61,434 nucleotides of DNA from NCBI RefSeq assembly GCF_005877885.1, contig NZ_VCHY01000027.1, positions 1 through 61,434 on the forward strand. The letters are read 5' to 3'. This stretch comes from Labilibacter sediminis. Lineage in GTDB: Bacteria > Bacteroidota > Bacteroidia > Bacteroidales > Marinilabiliaceae. The number at the start of each line of letters is the position of its first letter. Position 1 is the stretch's first letter. Positions 8,365 through 21,676 of the stretch are shown piece after piece. The translations under genes were made by a program, and so were the position numbers. Below the pieces are notes generated by a model. The model did not search any database. It saw only the letters and a program-made list of their open reading frames with translations, and had not been told where the DNA came from.

Positions 8365-9909
8365 CTAGTGTAATACAACTTTTTCAACACCTTTTGAAGC
8401 ATCTCCTCTAATGGCTTCAAACTCCTTAATTAATTCTTGTAATTTTTCGGGGTTAGTTTCAGCAACGTTGTTTGTTTGAGAAATATCCTCTTTTAAATTA
8501 TAAAGCTGATATTTTTTAGCATTACCTGTTTCAATGTTTACCTGCTTAATAACCGGCCAACCTTTATAAGGAGGAATCATTATCCAATCTCCTTTTCTAA
8601 GAGCTGTTCTGGTAGTCGCCTCAATAACTAAACTTTCTCTACCTTTATCACTCTTACCTAGAAATACATCTAACAATTCTTCACTATCAGTTGTGTTTAC
8701 TTCATCTCCAACCAACTTAGCTAAAGAAGCCAGTAAGTCCATTTGACATACTAAAGCATCAGATTCTTTAGGCTCAATAGTACCTTTCCAATAAGTTATA
8801 AAAGGAACGCGTGTACCAGCTTCGAAAAGACTGTATTTACCACCTCGTAAAGGACCTGTTGGTTTGTGATCTCCTAATTTCTCTACAGCATCATCATAGT
8901 AACCATCGTTTAACACAGGTCCGTTATCACTTGAAAGGAAAATTAATGTATTTTCCAATATTCCTGCTTCCTCAAGCGTTTTTATAAACTCTCCAATACA
9001 CCAGTCAGCTTCTACAATCACATCACCACGGGGTCCCATTCCTGATTTTCCAACAAAACGAGGATGTGGAGTACGAGGTACGTGAGGTTGTTGCATAGTA
9101 TAGTTTAAGAAGAATGTTTCATCCTTATTATTTTTAATATACTCTTGCGCTTTAGCTAAAAAGTGATCTGCCATATCAACATCACTCCATTTTGCCGCTT
9201 CGCCACCTTTCATATAACCGATACGAGGAATACCATTTACAATAGTATTATTGTGACCGTGATGCCATTTCATAGTACATAACTCAGGATTCTCTTTTCC
9301 GGTAGGTTGTCCTTCGTAGTTTTTAGCGTAATCCACATAAATTGGATCATTTTTATCTAATCCATCAACATTTCCGTTTTCAATGTACACAGTAGGAACT
9401 CTATCCTGAGTTGCTGCCATAATATACGCATGATCAAAACCTACTTCATTTGGTCCTGGAGAAACTCTTTCATTCCAATCAACAACCCCAGTTCCTAAAC
9501 CTAGGTGCCATTTTCCAATAATAGCAGTTTTATAACCGTTGCTACGTAGCATTTTTGGAACAGTTATTTGAGCCGTATCAATAATTAACGGAGCTGTTCC
9601 CGGAAGAATTTTTGCATTTTCATTTTTCCAGGGATACACACCTGTTAATATAGCATAACGACTTGGCGTACAGGTAGCAGATGATGCATAACCATTTGTG
9701 AATCGAACACCGCCATTAGCTAACTTATCAATGTTAGGTGTTTGGAGCTCTGTAGCACCATAGGCACTAACATCTCCATATCCTAAATCGTCTAAATAAA
9801 TAAAGATAATGTTTGGTTTTTTGGGGTCGATTTTAGCTTCTTTTTTCTTATCTACCTGACAAGAAAATAGCATAATACTTGCTATTAATAGCAATAGATT
9901 TTTCTTCAT
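8365..9909 (-). CDS. Formylglycine-dependent sulfatase (family S1), lipoprotein
   Basis: A 514-residue sulfatase that removes sulfate esters from carbohydrate. The lipobox MLFSC anchors it to a membrane. The metal site begins with DD at residues 40-41 (IFIYLDDLGYGD), and the maturation motif CTPSR places the formylglycine Cys at residue 80. Further family motifs are GKWHLGLG, the QQPHVPRTPHP segment and SSDNGP. It is followed by its own terminator and preceded by a second sulfatase gene 106 bases upstream. The regiospecificity and S1 subfamily cannot be read here. Confidence 0.92.
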   Translation of the reverse strand: MKKNLLLLIASIMLFSCQVDKKKEAKIDPKKPNIIFIYLDDLGYGDVSAYGATELQTPNIDKLANGGVRFTNGYASSATCTPSRYAILTGVYPWKNENAKILPGTAPLIIDTAQITVPKMLRSNGYKTAIIGKWHLGLGTGVVDWNERVSPGPNEVGFDHAYIMAATQDRVPTVYIENGNVDGLDKNDPIYVDYAKNYEGQPTGKENPELCTMKWHHGHNNTIVNGIPRIGYMKGGEAAKWSDVDMADHFLAKAQEYIKNNKDETFFLNYTMQQPHVPRTPHPRFVGKSGMGPRGDVIVEADWCIGEFIKTLEEAGILENTLIFLSSDNGPVLNDGYYDDAVEKLGDHKPTGPLRGGKYSLFEAGTRVPFITYWKGTIEPKESDALVCQMDLLASLAKLVGDEVNTTDSEELLDVFLGKSDKGRESLVIEATTRTALRKGDWIMIPPYKGWPVIKQVNIETGNAKKYQLYNLKEDISQTNNVAETNPEKLQELIKEFEAIRGDASKGVEKVVLH

Positions 9910-10015
9910 TTACTTTATTTTTTAAGTATTTATTTAAAAATTAGTTTATACGAAAATAGCTTTTTACAATCACTTTGTACAAATATTTTAGTACATAAAA
10001 TGTTCAATAAACAGC

Positions 10016-11437
10016 TTATTTTGTACACTTATTAATCCACTTTTTAAGTTGACCTTCATTTTTAACACGTACCTCCCTGTTAAGGAAATAATCTTCATGA
10101 ATCATCCATGTGATTTTGTCCCACACTTCACCTTCTGTCCATAATGGAGTCATTAATTGTGTTTCCCAGTTTTCAAGGTCACTCATTAACTCTTTATAAG
10201 CTTCAGGGCTCTCTGCTATTAAATCATTAGTTTCCTGTAAATCAGCATCAAGATTATACATTCTTTCGCCTAAGTTTTCTACGCGAATTAATTTCATATC
10301 ACCTTTACGAGTAGCTGCCATTTGGTCTTTTCTCCAGAAAAGTTGTTTATGTGGATTACCTGTCACCTCTCCATTTAGGTACGGTAAAAGGCTGACCCCA
10401 TCAAGATTTTTTTCTACGTCAGGAAGTCCGCCTGCAGCATCTACACAGGTGGCAAATATATCAAGCGATGATGATAAACCGTTAAATTTACTACCTGTGA
10501 GTTTTAAACCAGGATAATGCACAAAAAACGAAACTCTATGACCACCCTCATATTTGTTACCTTTAAATCCTTTTAGCGGAAGATTGGATGATTGGTTGTT
10601 ATGTGCACCTCCATTATCACTTAAAAAGAAAATAATGGTATTATCCATTATCTGTTCATCTTCAAGTTTCTTTACAATTGTACCCACTGCCTTATCCAAC
10701 GACCATGTCATTGCTGCTAAAGTTTGACGTGGGTGGCCTTCGAATAATTTTAAATCTTCTTCTGCTGCTTCCATAGGAGTATGCACAGCATTGGGAGCCC
10801 AATAAATAAAGAAAGGATTATCAGCATTCTCACCAATCCATTCAGCTGCTTTATCTCCTAACCTGTCAGTTAAATACCCCTCGAAAGTAGTAAATGTATC
10901 ATTTTCTCGTATTGAGTGAACTTCTCCGGGAGTATCTTGCTCTTCGTTAGGAAAATAGCTTCTTCCACCGGCAAGGAAACCCCAATAATAATCAAAACCT
11001 CTTTGGTTTGGACGATACTCTGGTCCGTCACCAAGGTGCCATTTCCCAAAAGCGGCAGTCTTATAACCTGCTTCCTGCATAGCGTTGGCAATAGTAATTT
11101 CGCTTGTATCTACACCCGAATATTTGTGAGGTGGGTTACATTCAAAACCAAAACGTTGCTGGTATCTTCCTGTGATAATACCTGCTCTGGATGGTCCACA
11201 TACAGAAGCCGAAACATGAGCATCAGTAAAAACAACACCATTGTTAGCAAGTTTATCAATATTAGGCGTTTTTAAATCTTCACATCCGGCAAAACCAAAA
11301 TCGGCATAACCTGCATCATCAACCAACATAACAATAACATTGGGTTTTGATTGTTCTTTGTTTGTTTTTACCTCTTGATTACAGGAAGATAAAAACACAC
11401 TCAAAAGAATGCTAAATACTAAAAAATGTTTCGTCAT
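10016..11437 (-). CDS. Formylglycine-dependent sulfatase (family S1), lipoprotein
   Basis: A 473-residue sulfatase, a distant paralogue of its neighbour. The lipobox is LSSC (Cys19). Metal-binding Asp40-Asp41 lie in MLVDDAGYAD, and the formylglycine Cys80 is in CGPSR followed by AGIITG. GKWHLGDGPEYRPNQ and LSDNGGAHNN complete the active-site motifs. The phrase RYQQRFGFECNP after the core motif is seen in many Bacteroidota polysaccharide sulfatases. It lies between the GH2 gene and the other sulfatase on the same strand, consistent with a desulfation step near beta-galactosidase action. Confidence 0.92.
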   Translation of the reverse strand: MTKHFLVFSILLSVFLSSCNQEVKTNKEQSKPNVIVMLVDDAGYADFGFAGCEDLKTPNIDKLANNGVVFTDAHVSASVCGPSRAGIITGRYQQRFGFECNPPHKYSGVDTSEITIANAMQEAGYKTAAFGKWHLGDGPEYRPNQRGFDYYWGFLAGGRSYFPNEEQDTPGEVHSIRENDTFTTFEGYLTDRLGDKAAEWIGENADNPFFIYWAPNAVHTPMEAAEEDLKLFEGHPRQTLAAMTWSLDKAVGTIVKKLEDEQIMDNTIIFFLSDNGGAHNNQSSNLPLKGFKGNKYEGGHRVSFFVHYPGLKLTGSKFNGLSSSLDIFATCVDAAGGLPDVEKNLDGVSLLPYLNGEVTGNPHKQLFWRKDQMAATRKGDMKLIRVENLGERMYNLDADLQETNDLIAESPEAYKELMSDLENWETQLMTPLWTEGEVWDKITWMIHEDYFLNREVRVKNEGQLKKWINKCTK

Positions 11438-11524
11438 AAGTATTACTTTTTATATCATTTATATCTAACTTTTTGCATACTTTTCATGCAGTTTTTATGT
11501 CAGATGAAAATTATTGTCCTTTAT

Positions 11525-11869
11525 TTATGCATCACCTTTATTACCATCTCCCTCCAATAAAATTTCACATATCCCAAAACTTTTAATTTGGTTTGCAATA
11601 TAGGTGTTAAAATATTTTATCAATTTATTGTAGACATTAAGTTCAGCATGCATCATATTTATTTTCACACACCTGGGTTGCTTATGCCCCAATAATTCAG
11701 TAAAAACAGAAAGCACAATTACACACTCTGCATAGTCTTTTGCTTTATTGTTAGAAAAGTTTAATTCAATGAGCGAGCTTTTTTTGCATTCATTAAAATA
11801 TATGCCTTTATATTGCTTTTTCCTCATTTCAATAAATTCAACATTCCTAACTATAGAACTCTCAGACAC
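11525..11869 (-). CDS. Hypothetical protein, 114 aa
   Basis: A small protein without a signal peptide or membrane helix, lying 29 bases after the GH2 gene and 87 bases before a sulfatase on the same strand. Several Cys and His residues are present but form no recognised motif. I do not recognise the family. It is unusual among its exported neighbours in appearing cytoplasmic. A real gene is plausible from its placement within an operon-like run. Confidence 0.45.
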   Translation of the reverse strand: MSESSIVRNVEFIEMRKKQYKGIYFNECKKSSLIELNFSNNKAKDYAECVIVLSVFTELLGHKQPRCVKINMMHAELNVYNKLIKYFNTYIANQIKSFGICEILLEGDGNKGDA

Positions 11870-11898
11870 AAAACAATTGTTCTTATTGCCTCAGCTCC

Positions 11899-15115
<3,217 letters not shown>

Positions 15116-15736
15116 ATAATAATTTGTTTTATCTTGAATAATTATACCTTAATGAGCATTTTTCCTAATGGAGAGTGAAATTATCAAAGGTCTTTAAAAG
15201 TATAATATCAGACCAAACTCAACATTGTGTTTAAAATGCTTTTTTTTCTAATTGCAAGGTCCGAAAACTAACGCCAAACACCTAGTATGTATTTTTCAAA
15301 TCAGGAGCGTTTTTCATTCAAATAACCAATAATACGGTATTCACCCATAGGGTAGAATACTGTCACCCCCAAGTGACTAAAACCTAACTATCAACCACTT
15401 GATTAAAATCAAAAAGACAATAATCTAAATAACCCGAGATGCACAACAGTCAAAAAAATAAACTTGTTTAAACAATTTTATCAAACTTATAAACAGCTAT
15501 TCTTAAAAAGTTTTTAGGTAATATGATGAAACATGGAAGTTAATTTACCTAACACTTAACGCTACTACATCAACCAACTTATTAAAAAAACTACTTTCTT
15601 TCTTTATCCAATTTACATCTGCAATGTCATCTATTGCAAATATTATTTACAGAAACAACCACAATTTAGGGTACAAAAAAAAGTACAACGCTACATAAAT
15701 AATTATGAACACATTGCACTTTTTAAAACTATGGGA
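15116..15736. other. Intergenic region between susD and the GH2 gene
   Basis: About 620 bases without a credible reading frame. It should contain the promoter of the GH2 gene, but no convincing TAnnTTTG element or terminator stood out. Confidence 0.4.
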
Positions 15737-17245
15737 TTACTTCCAAAGTGGATTTTGTTCCATTAGGTCGTTATTATCAACTTCTAACTGTGGTATTGGC
15801 CAATATAAAGATTTTTCTCCTTCGTAAACGGCATTGTAAGGAACCTTAATTTCATCGGAAGCGGCTCTTTGTCTTGCTTCTTCTAATAGTCCCCAACGCT
15901 TTAAGTCATAATATCTAAATCCTTCTGCTGCAAACTCTACACGACGCTCATGGCGCAATATTTTTCTTAATTGTTCCAGAGATAAGCCTGTACCTTCTAC
16001 TTCTTCTATTGTTGGCATTCCTACACGATGACGAACAGCATTTATAAGATCATATACCTCTTGTGTAATATTGTTACTTTCAATTAACGCTTCAGCTCTC
16101 ATTAGCAAAATATCTGCATATCGTATTAAGTAAAAGTCTTGCGGACCATCATCTACATAAATTACTTTGTCTCTAACATATTTTTGCAGACAATAATTGG
16201 TGATCGATAAATTATTATCAAACGCAGGTTTATCCTCAATCCATTTTTCACCTCCAAACAGAACGCTTGTCTCCAGCCTTGGGTCTCTATTTTCTCTTTC
16301 TTTTTCTGAATCGTACAATGGTGATACATCAATTGGTAAACCATCAGTACAGTAATAATCATTCACTAAGTTAGGCATTGGTTGATGATGCGTTTGAGGA
16401 CTTTTCGCCCAGGTTCCGGAAAACTTTTCACCCTCACCATTCCTTAAGCTTTCGAATAAAACAGAAAATACGATTTCTTTACACTGTTCATTTTCTTCGG
16501 TAAAAAGGGTAGAATAATCATCAAATAACTCATATCCCATACCTATTACCTTTTGAGCTGCTTCTGCGGCTAACTGATATTCGTGATTATACAAATATAC
16601 CCGAGTTAGCAAACCGTAAGCTGCTCCTGGATTAACTCTTCCAAAATCACCATTGACGGCATTGTCTGCAGCATAAACCAGATCTTCTATTACCTGCTCA
16701 TACACTTCCTCTTTAGGACTTTTTGCAATATGTGCATCATCGGCAGTTGGAACTGTTAAACGTAAAGGAACATCTCCGAACGAATTGATTAAATTAAAAT
16801 ATGCCAGACCTCTTATAAATTTTGCTTCAGCTAAATAAGCCTTCAATTTATCTTCAGTTAATTCTTCAACTGTCGGTGCATTTTCTATCACGCTATTTGC
16901 TCTTCTTATGGCGGTATAATTATCCTTCCAATAGTAAAGCATAAAATCATGATCTGCTGTAATTGATCCTTCTGCAATAAAAAGCATACCATTCCAGCCC
17001 CATGCATTATAAGCATCATCACTCAAACAGTCATGGTCTCTAAAGTTTGGACTGTATGGTCCTCCACCATATAATGTATTACGTTGTAAAACATCATAAC
17101 AACCATAAATGGCATACAGAACATCTGTTTCCGAGGTCCAATAAGTATCGTCAGTAATCTCATTAGGATCACTGGTTCTCAAAAAATCACTACAGGATGT
17201 TAAAACACCCATTAATACGATTAAACTATATATTATTCTCTTCAT
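15737..17245 (-). CDS. SusD/RagB-family glycan-binding lipoprotein
   Basis: The start at 17245 is chosen because it opens a lipoprotein signal (MKRIIYSLIVLMGVLTSC, Cys18). A longer frame from 17314 only translates the repeat element. The protein of about 502 residues has the SusD architecture of helical TPR-like repeats: an N-terminal CSDFLRTSDPNE segment, AEAKFIRGLAYFNLINSFGDVPL, then DILLMRAEALI, RHERRVEFAAEGFRYYDLKRWG, and a C-terminal WPIPQ segment with QNPLW. It sits on the cell surface and forms the lid of the SusC transporter encoded directly upstream. An L element now separates the two genes. Confidence 0.95.
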   Translation of the reverse strand: MKRIIYSLIVLMGVLTSCSDFLRTSDPNEITDDTYWTSETDVLYAIYGCYDVLQRNTLYGGGPYSPNFRDHDCLSDDAYNAWGWNGMLFIAEGSITADHDFMLYYWKDNYTAIRRANSVIENAPTVEELTEDKLKAYLAEAKFIRGLAYFNLINSFGDVPLRLTVPTADDAHIAKSPKEEVYEQVIEDLVYAADNAVNGDFGRVNPGAAYGLLTRVYLYNHEYQLAAEAAQKVIGMGYELFDDYSTLFTEENEQCKEIVFSVLFESLRNGEGEKFSGTWAKSPQTHHQPMPNLVNDYYCTDGLPIDVSPLYDSEKERENRDPRLETSVLFGGEKWIEDKPAFDNNLSITNYCLQKYVRDKVIYVDDGPQDFYLIRYADILLMRAEALIESNNITQEVYDLINAVRHRVGMPTIEEVEGTGLSLEQLRKILRHERRVEFAAEGFRYYDLKRWGLLEEARQRAASDEIKVPYNAVYEGEKSLYWPIPQLEVDNNDLMEQNPLWK

Positions 17246-17385
17246 GTGTTTTAATTTATTTTCATTTGTCCCATGCCTGCCCGACGCAGGCGGGGAACTC
17301 TCAAATAAATTCAATCATTGACTACATCGATCTCACGATTCTCTTGTGTGTAATTTGAATAATTGAATTTACATGTTCGTTTCAT
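17241..17385 (-). mobile_element. L element copy between susC and susD
   Basis: A 145-base copy bounded by ATGAA (17385-17381 and 17245-17241 on the minus strand); the inner one is the susD start. Removing one repeat plus the core would put the susD ATG 11 bases after the susC stop, typical spacing for such pairs. Inner arms AAATTCAATTATT and AATGATTGAATTT pair with one G-U. The longer size comes partly from a GC-rich palindrome inserted near 17276-17294. Confidence 0.8.
17275..17294. repeat. GC-rich mini-palindrome nested in the L element
   Basis: GCCTGC-CCGAC-GCAGGC plus GGG interrupts the L-element segment that reads CATGGAACTC in two other copies. It is strongly GC-rich against an AT-rich background, like the short palindromes scattered in Bacteroidota genomes. 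Confidence 0.65.
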
Positions 17386-17396
17386 AACTCTATTTT

Positions 17397-20300
17397 TTAA
17401 AATATAATATTAACCCCAACAGTAAACGTTTTAGATAACGGATAAGCCAAATTGCTTGGACTTTCCGGATCCCAATGATCCAAATCTGTAAATGTTAATA
17501 AGTTTTGTCCACTCACATAAACCCTTAGCTTTTCGAGGTGTAATTTATTAGCCCATTTTATTGGTAAGGTATAACCTAGCTCAACATTCTTTAATCGTAA
17601 GTATGAAGCATCTTCAATGTAGAATGATGATGTAGCATCATTTAATGCTTCACCTCCTAAACGAGGATGACTTGCATTAGGATTATCCGGAGTCCAATAG
17701 TCTGTCCAGTCCGATACCCAGCTCATACGGTCGCTTCGACCACTGTGATTACCCGAACCACCTGTATATCTATCAACATCATAAACTCCTTGAAAAAGAA
17801 ATGAGAAGTCCCACGCCTTATACTGAAATCCTCCATTGAAACCGAAACTAAATGCAGGTATTCGATTTCCGATTACAACACGATCATCTTCGTTAATCAC
17901 TCCATCTCCTGCGTCAGCAATACCATCACCATTAGTATCTACGGTTAACTGATCTTTCATTTTTAAATCTCCGGCAGAAGTACCTCCTGATTGATAGGCA
18001 TGATTTGCCACTTCCTCTCCACTCTGGAAAATCCCTTCTACTTCGTAACCATAAAATGATCCAATAGCTTCACCCTCACGCTGAATAGTAGTGTTTGTAA
18101 TGGTTTCTGTTCCTTGCAAGTCCAACCATTCATTATGAATATGCGTTACGTTAAAACCAACATTATAATTAAACTCTCCAATATTATCACTAAAATCAGC
18201 AGCTAATTCCCAACCTCTGTTTAGCACTGTACCGGCATTCTGATATGGATTATTATCATATCCCATTGAAGGAGGTAATGGCAATACCAGCAATAAATCA
18301 CGAGTATATTTTACAAAGTAATCTGCAGTTATATTTAACTTGTTATACATGGTAATGTCTGTTCCGAAATTATACATTTCAGTACTTTCCCATTTTAAAT
18401 CATCATTTTTCAAATCGTTAATTGACGATCCCCCTACAACAGTGCCATCTGGTAAAATATAATTCTGCTCAGTGTTCCATGTAGATGCATGCGGATAAAA
18501 CTCATTTATTTCCTGATTTCCCAATAACCCCCAACTTGCTCTAAGCTTAATGTTAGAGAATGTATTTGTCCAGTCCTGGGCAAATGGTTCTTGTGTTACC
18601 CTCCATGCACCGGAAAAAGATGGAAAAACTCCGTATTTATTATCTTCCGGGAAACGTGAAGAACCATCTACACGCACATTGGCTTCAAATAAGTACTTAT
18701 CATCATAATTATAAGCAGCTCTACTGAAAAATGATTGCATATTTAAAGCCTCTGCTCCTCCGTCAATCTTAGCCATAGTAGCTCCGCCACCAAGTTCTTC
18801 ATTTTCATTATTAATATATCCTTCTTTTATAGCCATAAAAGTATCTCCACGATATTGTTGAGTAGAATGACCAAGTAATACATTAACAGAACTCTTACCT
18901 AAATCTTTATTATACCTTAAAAGGTTTTCGTTTAACAAAGTAGTACGGAGTGTATTTTTATTTTGTAATCGAGCCAGATCATTTTGTATAACAACATCAC
19001 CATCAGCATCTACTTGTTGAAAGGACGGATTATATTTTGACAACAAGTAGTTATTATAACGATAAGACACACTTGTTTCGAAAGATAAATTACTGGCTAA
19101 CTTCATATTAGCATACACTCTGGTATTGAATCGATGCTGATCTTCATTATTGCTACCAAGCTGAGAACGGAAAACCGCATTTTTCACAGGGTACATTCCT
19201 GAACCATCCTCTGATCCCCAATCTCCATTACTGTATTTTACCGGAGCAACCGGAGAATCTGTATAGATAAGATTCATCAGTCCGTTGTTGCCACTCAAAG
19301 ACATAGCAGGCTGATCAGTTTTTCTAACACTTCCATCCATATTAACACCAACCTTTAACCAGTCTTTTACCTGTACATCATACTTTCCTCTCAGGTTATA
19401 GCGATCGGAACTTGTATTTTGCATTGTCCCTTGCTGACCCATATAATTCATCGACAGAAAGTAATTTGACTTCTCATCTCCACCGGAAAATGAAAGATAA
19501 TGGTTTGTCATTGGAGCTGTTCTAAATAACTCATCTGCCCAATCTGTATCCGCATATCTATCTTTATCTTCTCCGCTTTCAATCAAGGCAATCTCTTCCT
19601 GAGAATAACGTTCCTGCCCGGTAGCTTCATTGATCATACGTGCATAATCTGCAGCACCTACCATATCAGGTAAAACAGTGGCCTGTTGCCAGCCAACAAA
19701 ACCATTATAGTTCACCTTCATCTCTCCAGACTTTCCGGATTTTGTGGTAATTAACAGCACACCATTAGCCGCACGTGCTCCATAAATTGCCGCAGAGGCA
19801 GCATCTTTTAATACAGAAATACTTTCGATATCAGACGGAGACACATCACCTAATGGACGTTCAACTCCGTCAATAATAACCATTGGAGCTGAATTTCCGT
19901 TTGTACCCACACCCCTAATATTTATAGTCGGGTTATCGTAACCAGGCTGACCACTTGCCTGTGTTAATTGTACACCTGACATTCTACCCTGAAGCATTTG
20001 TGCCGTATTGGTCACCGGCTGATTCACTGACTCATCAACTGTCATTGATCCCACAGCACCTGTAAGGTTAGCCTTTTTTTGCTTGCTATACCCAACAACC
20101 ACAACTTCTTCTACTCCTACCGTTTCCTCTTGTAATACAAGTGAAATTTCAGTTTGAGATCCCACTACCACTTCCTGGCTTGTCATCCCGATAAAAGAGA
20201 ATAGAATCACTGATTCGGCATCTTCTACATTAATAGAATAGTTACCATCAAAATCTGTTACTGTTCCATTTGTAGTCCCTTTTTCTACAATAGAAGCACC

Positions 20301-20429
20301 AGGAATCGGGTAACCTTCTGCATCAGTAATAACACCTGTAACGTTCAATTTCTGAGCGCTGGCGAAACCACTTCCAATGATCAACATTAACAGCAGTGCT
20401 GCTTTCATTTTAAACAACTTTATTTTCAT
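17397..20429 (-). CDS. SusC/RagA-family TonB-dependent outer-membrane transporter
   Basis: A 1010-residue outer-membrane channel that imports oligosaccharides with energy from TonB. It shows a signal peptide (MLIIGSGFASA), a carboxypeptidase-regulatory-like domain at about residues 28-110 (GVITDAEGYPIPGASIVEKG), and a TonB-box region VVVVGYSKQKK. The plug domain has IRGVGTNGNSAPMVIIDGV and VLKDAASAAIYGARAANGV. A 22-strand barrel ends in FTVGVNIIF. Its partner SusD follows, with an L element between them. A 37-residue membrane peptide gene lies 34 bases upstream. The hybrid regulator further upstream is the likely controller. Confidence 0.95.
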   Translation of the reverse strand: MKIKLFKMKAALLLMLIIGSGFASAQKLNVTGVITDAEGYPIPGASIVEKGTTNGTVTDFDGNYSINVEDAESVILFSFIGMTSQEVVVGSQTEISLVLQEETVGVEEVVVVGYSKQKKANLTGAVGSMTVDESVNQPVTNTAQMLQGRMSGVQLTQASGQPGYDNPTINIRGVGTNGNSAPMVIIDGVERPLGDVSPSDIESISVLKDAASAAIYGARAANGVLLITTKSGKSGEMKVNYNGFVGWQQATVLPDMVGAADYARMINEATGQERYSQEEIALIESGEDKDRYADTDWADELFRTAPMTNHYLSFSGGDEKSNYFLSMNYMGQQGTMQNTSSDRYNLRGKYDVQVKDWLKVGVNMDGSVRKTDQPAMSLSGNNGLMNLIYTDSPVAPVKYSNGDWGSEDGSGMYPVKNAVFRSQLGSNNEDQHRFNTRVYANMKLASNLSFETSVSYRYNNYLLSKYNPSFQQVDADGDVVIQNDLARLQNKNTLRTTLLNENLLRYNKDLGKSSVNVLLGHSTQQYRGDTFMAIKEGYINNENEELGGGATMAKIDGGAEALNMQSFFSRAAYNYDDKYLFEANVRVDGSSRFPEDNKYGVFPSFSGAWRVTQEPFAQDWTNTFSNIKLRASWGLLGNQEINEFYPHASTWNTEQNYILPDGTVVGGSSINDLKNDDLKWESTEMYNFGTDITMYNKLNITADYFVKYTRDLLLVLPLPPSMGYDNNPYQNAGTVLNRGWELAADFSDNIGEFNYNVGFNVTHIHNEWLDLQGTETITNTTIQREGEAIGSFYGYEVEGIFQSGEEVANHAYQSGGTSAGDLKMKDQLTVDTNGDGIADAGDGVINEDDRVVIGNRIPAFSFGFNGGFQYKAWDFSFLFQGVYDVDRYTGGSGNHSGRSDRMSWVSDWTDYWTPDNPNASHPRLGGEALNDATSSFYIEDASYLRLKNVELGYTLPIKWANKLHLEKLRVYVSGQNLLTFTDLDHWDPESPSNLAYPLSKTFTVGVNIIF

Positions 20430-20463
20430 ATAAATTGTAATAATAAATTGATAATAGTTTTAT

Positions 20464-20577
20464 TTAACCCCATTTTGCAAAAAGTGCAAAAACGCTACAT
20501 ACAATTACTGCCAGAGCAAATAAGAGCGCGTATTTGGTTCTTCGAACCTTTTTTATTTCTACTTCCTTGTTATACAT
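20464..20577 (-). CDS. Small single-helix membrane peptide, 37 aa, upstream of susC
   Basis: The frame starts MYNKEVEIKKVRRTKYALLF, with a basic N-terminus, and continues into one hydrophobic helix of about 18 residues ending in AKWG. That gives an N-in single-pass topology. It ends 34 bases before the susC start, so it would share the susC transcript. No family is recognised. Reality is supported by the charge-helix arrangement and the position, but no clear ribosome-binding site can be judged in this phylum. Confidence 0.45.
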   Translation of the reverse strand: MYNKEVEIKKVRRTKYALLFALAVIVCSVFALFAKWG

Positions 20578-21280
20578 ACCTATCTATATTCTTATGTTTT
20601 GGTTAAACTTTCTTAAGTAATTTTGACTCGGGCAAGTTGAAAACTTTTTAAGTGTAAGTGCAGCAAAACAACTTCATCAATGGTAGCTGTATGCGTCAAA
20701 TGAAAGATCAAATCATATTCACAAAAAGAGACATTTGGCGGTCAACTCAAAGTCACAACAGCCTCTTTACCAACCACTTTACGCCCATCACAACCCTTTG
20801 TAATATTGATAAATTATATTCAACCCTGACAATTATCAAGTTTTTAGAAAGTCAGAAATATGTTGGAGTAGAAAAATAATTACACTTGTACAGATATGGT
20901 GAGCCGGATGAAATACCGATAAATTCCGATAGTAAAGGCAAAACTGTCTCCTGATAAAAACAGCTGACTGCCATACCAGAAAGTACACTTACAAAGTTCC
21001 TCTTGAAATTAATAAAGGCTGATCACGAAGATCATTAAAAGCAATTACTACAGAATAAAACAACCTGATATAAAAGTACCCTCACAAGTTCCATGCTAAA
21101 CCTGATTATCTATCTGCATTTGATTATTAAAATTATAAGAGCTACCTGTTCTTAGGACAGGTTAAAAAGGACTTCACGTTACTTTAAGCGCGACTTAATA
21201 CGAAGCTATAAATCTCTTGTTATAAAAATATTTTAATGCGTAATACCTGCCAAAAGAAGGCTAAGGATTTCCAGTAAGTT

Positions 21281-21517
21281 TTATACCAATACTACATTAA
21301 TATGAGCCTTATTCTTTCGTTCTTTTTTACTTATACTTCGTTGAAAAATATCGCCGTAGCTATGGCTATGACTCAATTTTTATTTTATGATTATTGCTGC
21401 TTTCGGCATTATTCAAGCAAGCTTGATACTGCACTCATTTATCGCAATAATTCGCCTTGTCTAAGCTAAAAATATTCAAAACAATTTAAGGCTCACTTTA
21501 AAATAGAATTGGTATTA
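21281..21517. mobile_element. T element: 237-bp sequence with 28-bp terminal inverted repeats
   Basis: The left end 21281-21308 (TATACCAATACTAC...TGAGCC) and the right end 21490-21517 are imperfect inverted repeats with about six mismatches over 28 bases. There is no coding capacity inside. Size and structure fit a non-autonomous miniature transposable element. Confidence 0.6.
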
Positions 21518-21603
21518 CAGGAAAAACTTAAGTTATAAACAATAATAACAGGCGTAATAGATATGTAGTGCAGACATAAAAATCCTAAAGTTATATACTA
21601 AAA

Positions 21604-21630
21604 AAGGTATCCGTTATAAACAGATACCTT
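21604..21630 (-). terminator. Hairpin terminator downstream of the 21-bp array
   Basis: AAGGTATC (21604-21611) pairs with GATACCTT (21623-21630). On the minus strand the stem is followed by a run of T. It would end transcription coming from the array and R-element side. Confidence 0.55.
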
Positions 21631-21676
21631 AGTTACATATATTATTTTATTAGCCCCGCGGGTGGTTTACCCCTCC

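Noticed and set aside
10916-11275. 119-residue frame on the plus strand
   Set aside because: It lies opposite a well-supported sulfatase gene and has no family features.
17246-17314. Longer N-terminus for SusD, and likewise for the GH2 and deacetylase genes
   Set aside because: The extra residues translate L-element sequence and would place a polar extension before a clear signal peptide.
20658-20879. 73-residue plus-strand frame upstream of susC
   Set aside because: No motif, no partner, and it lies in the expected susC promoter region on the opposite strand.
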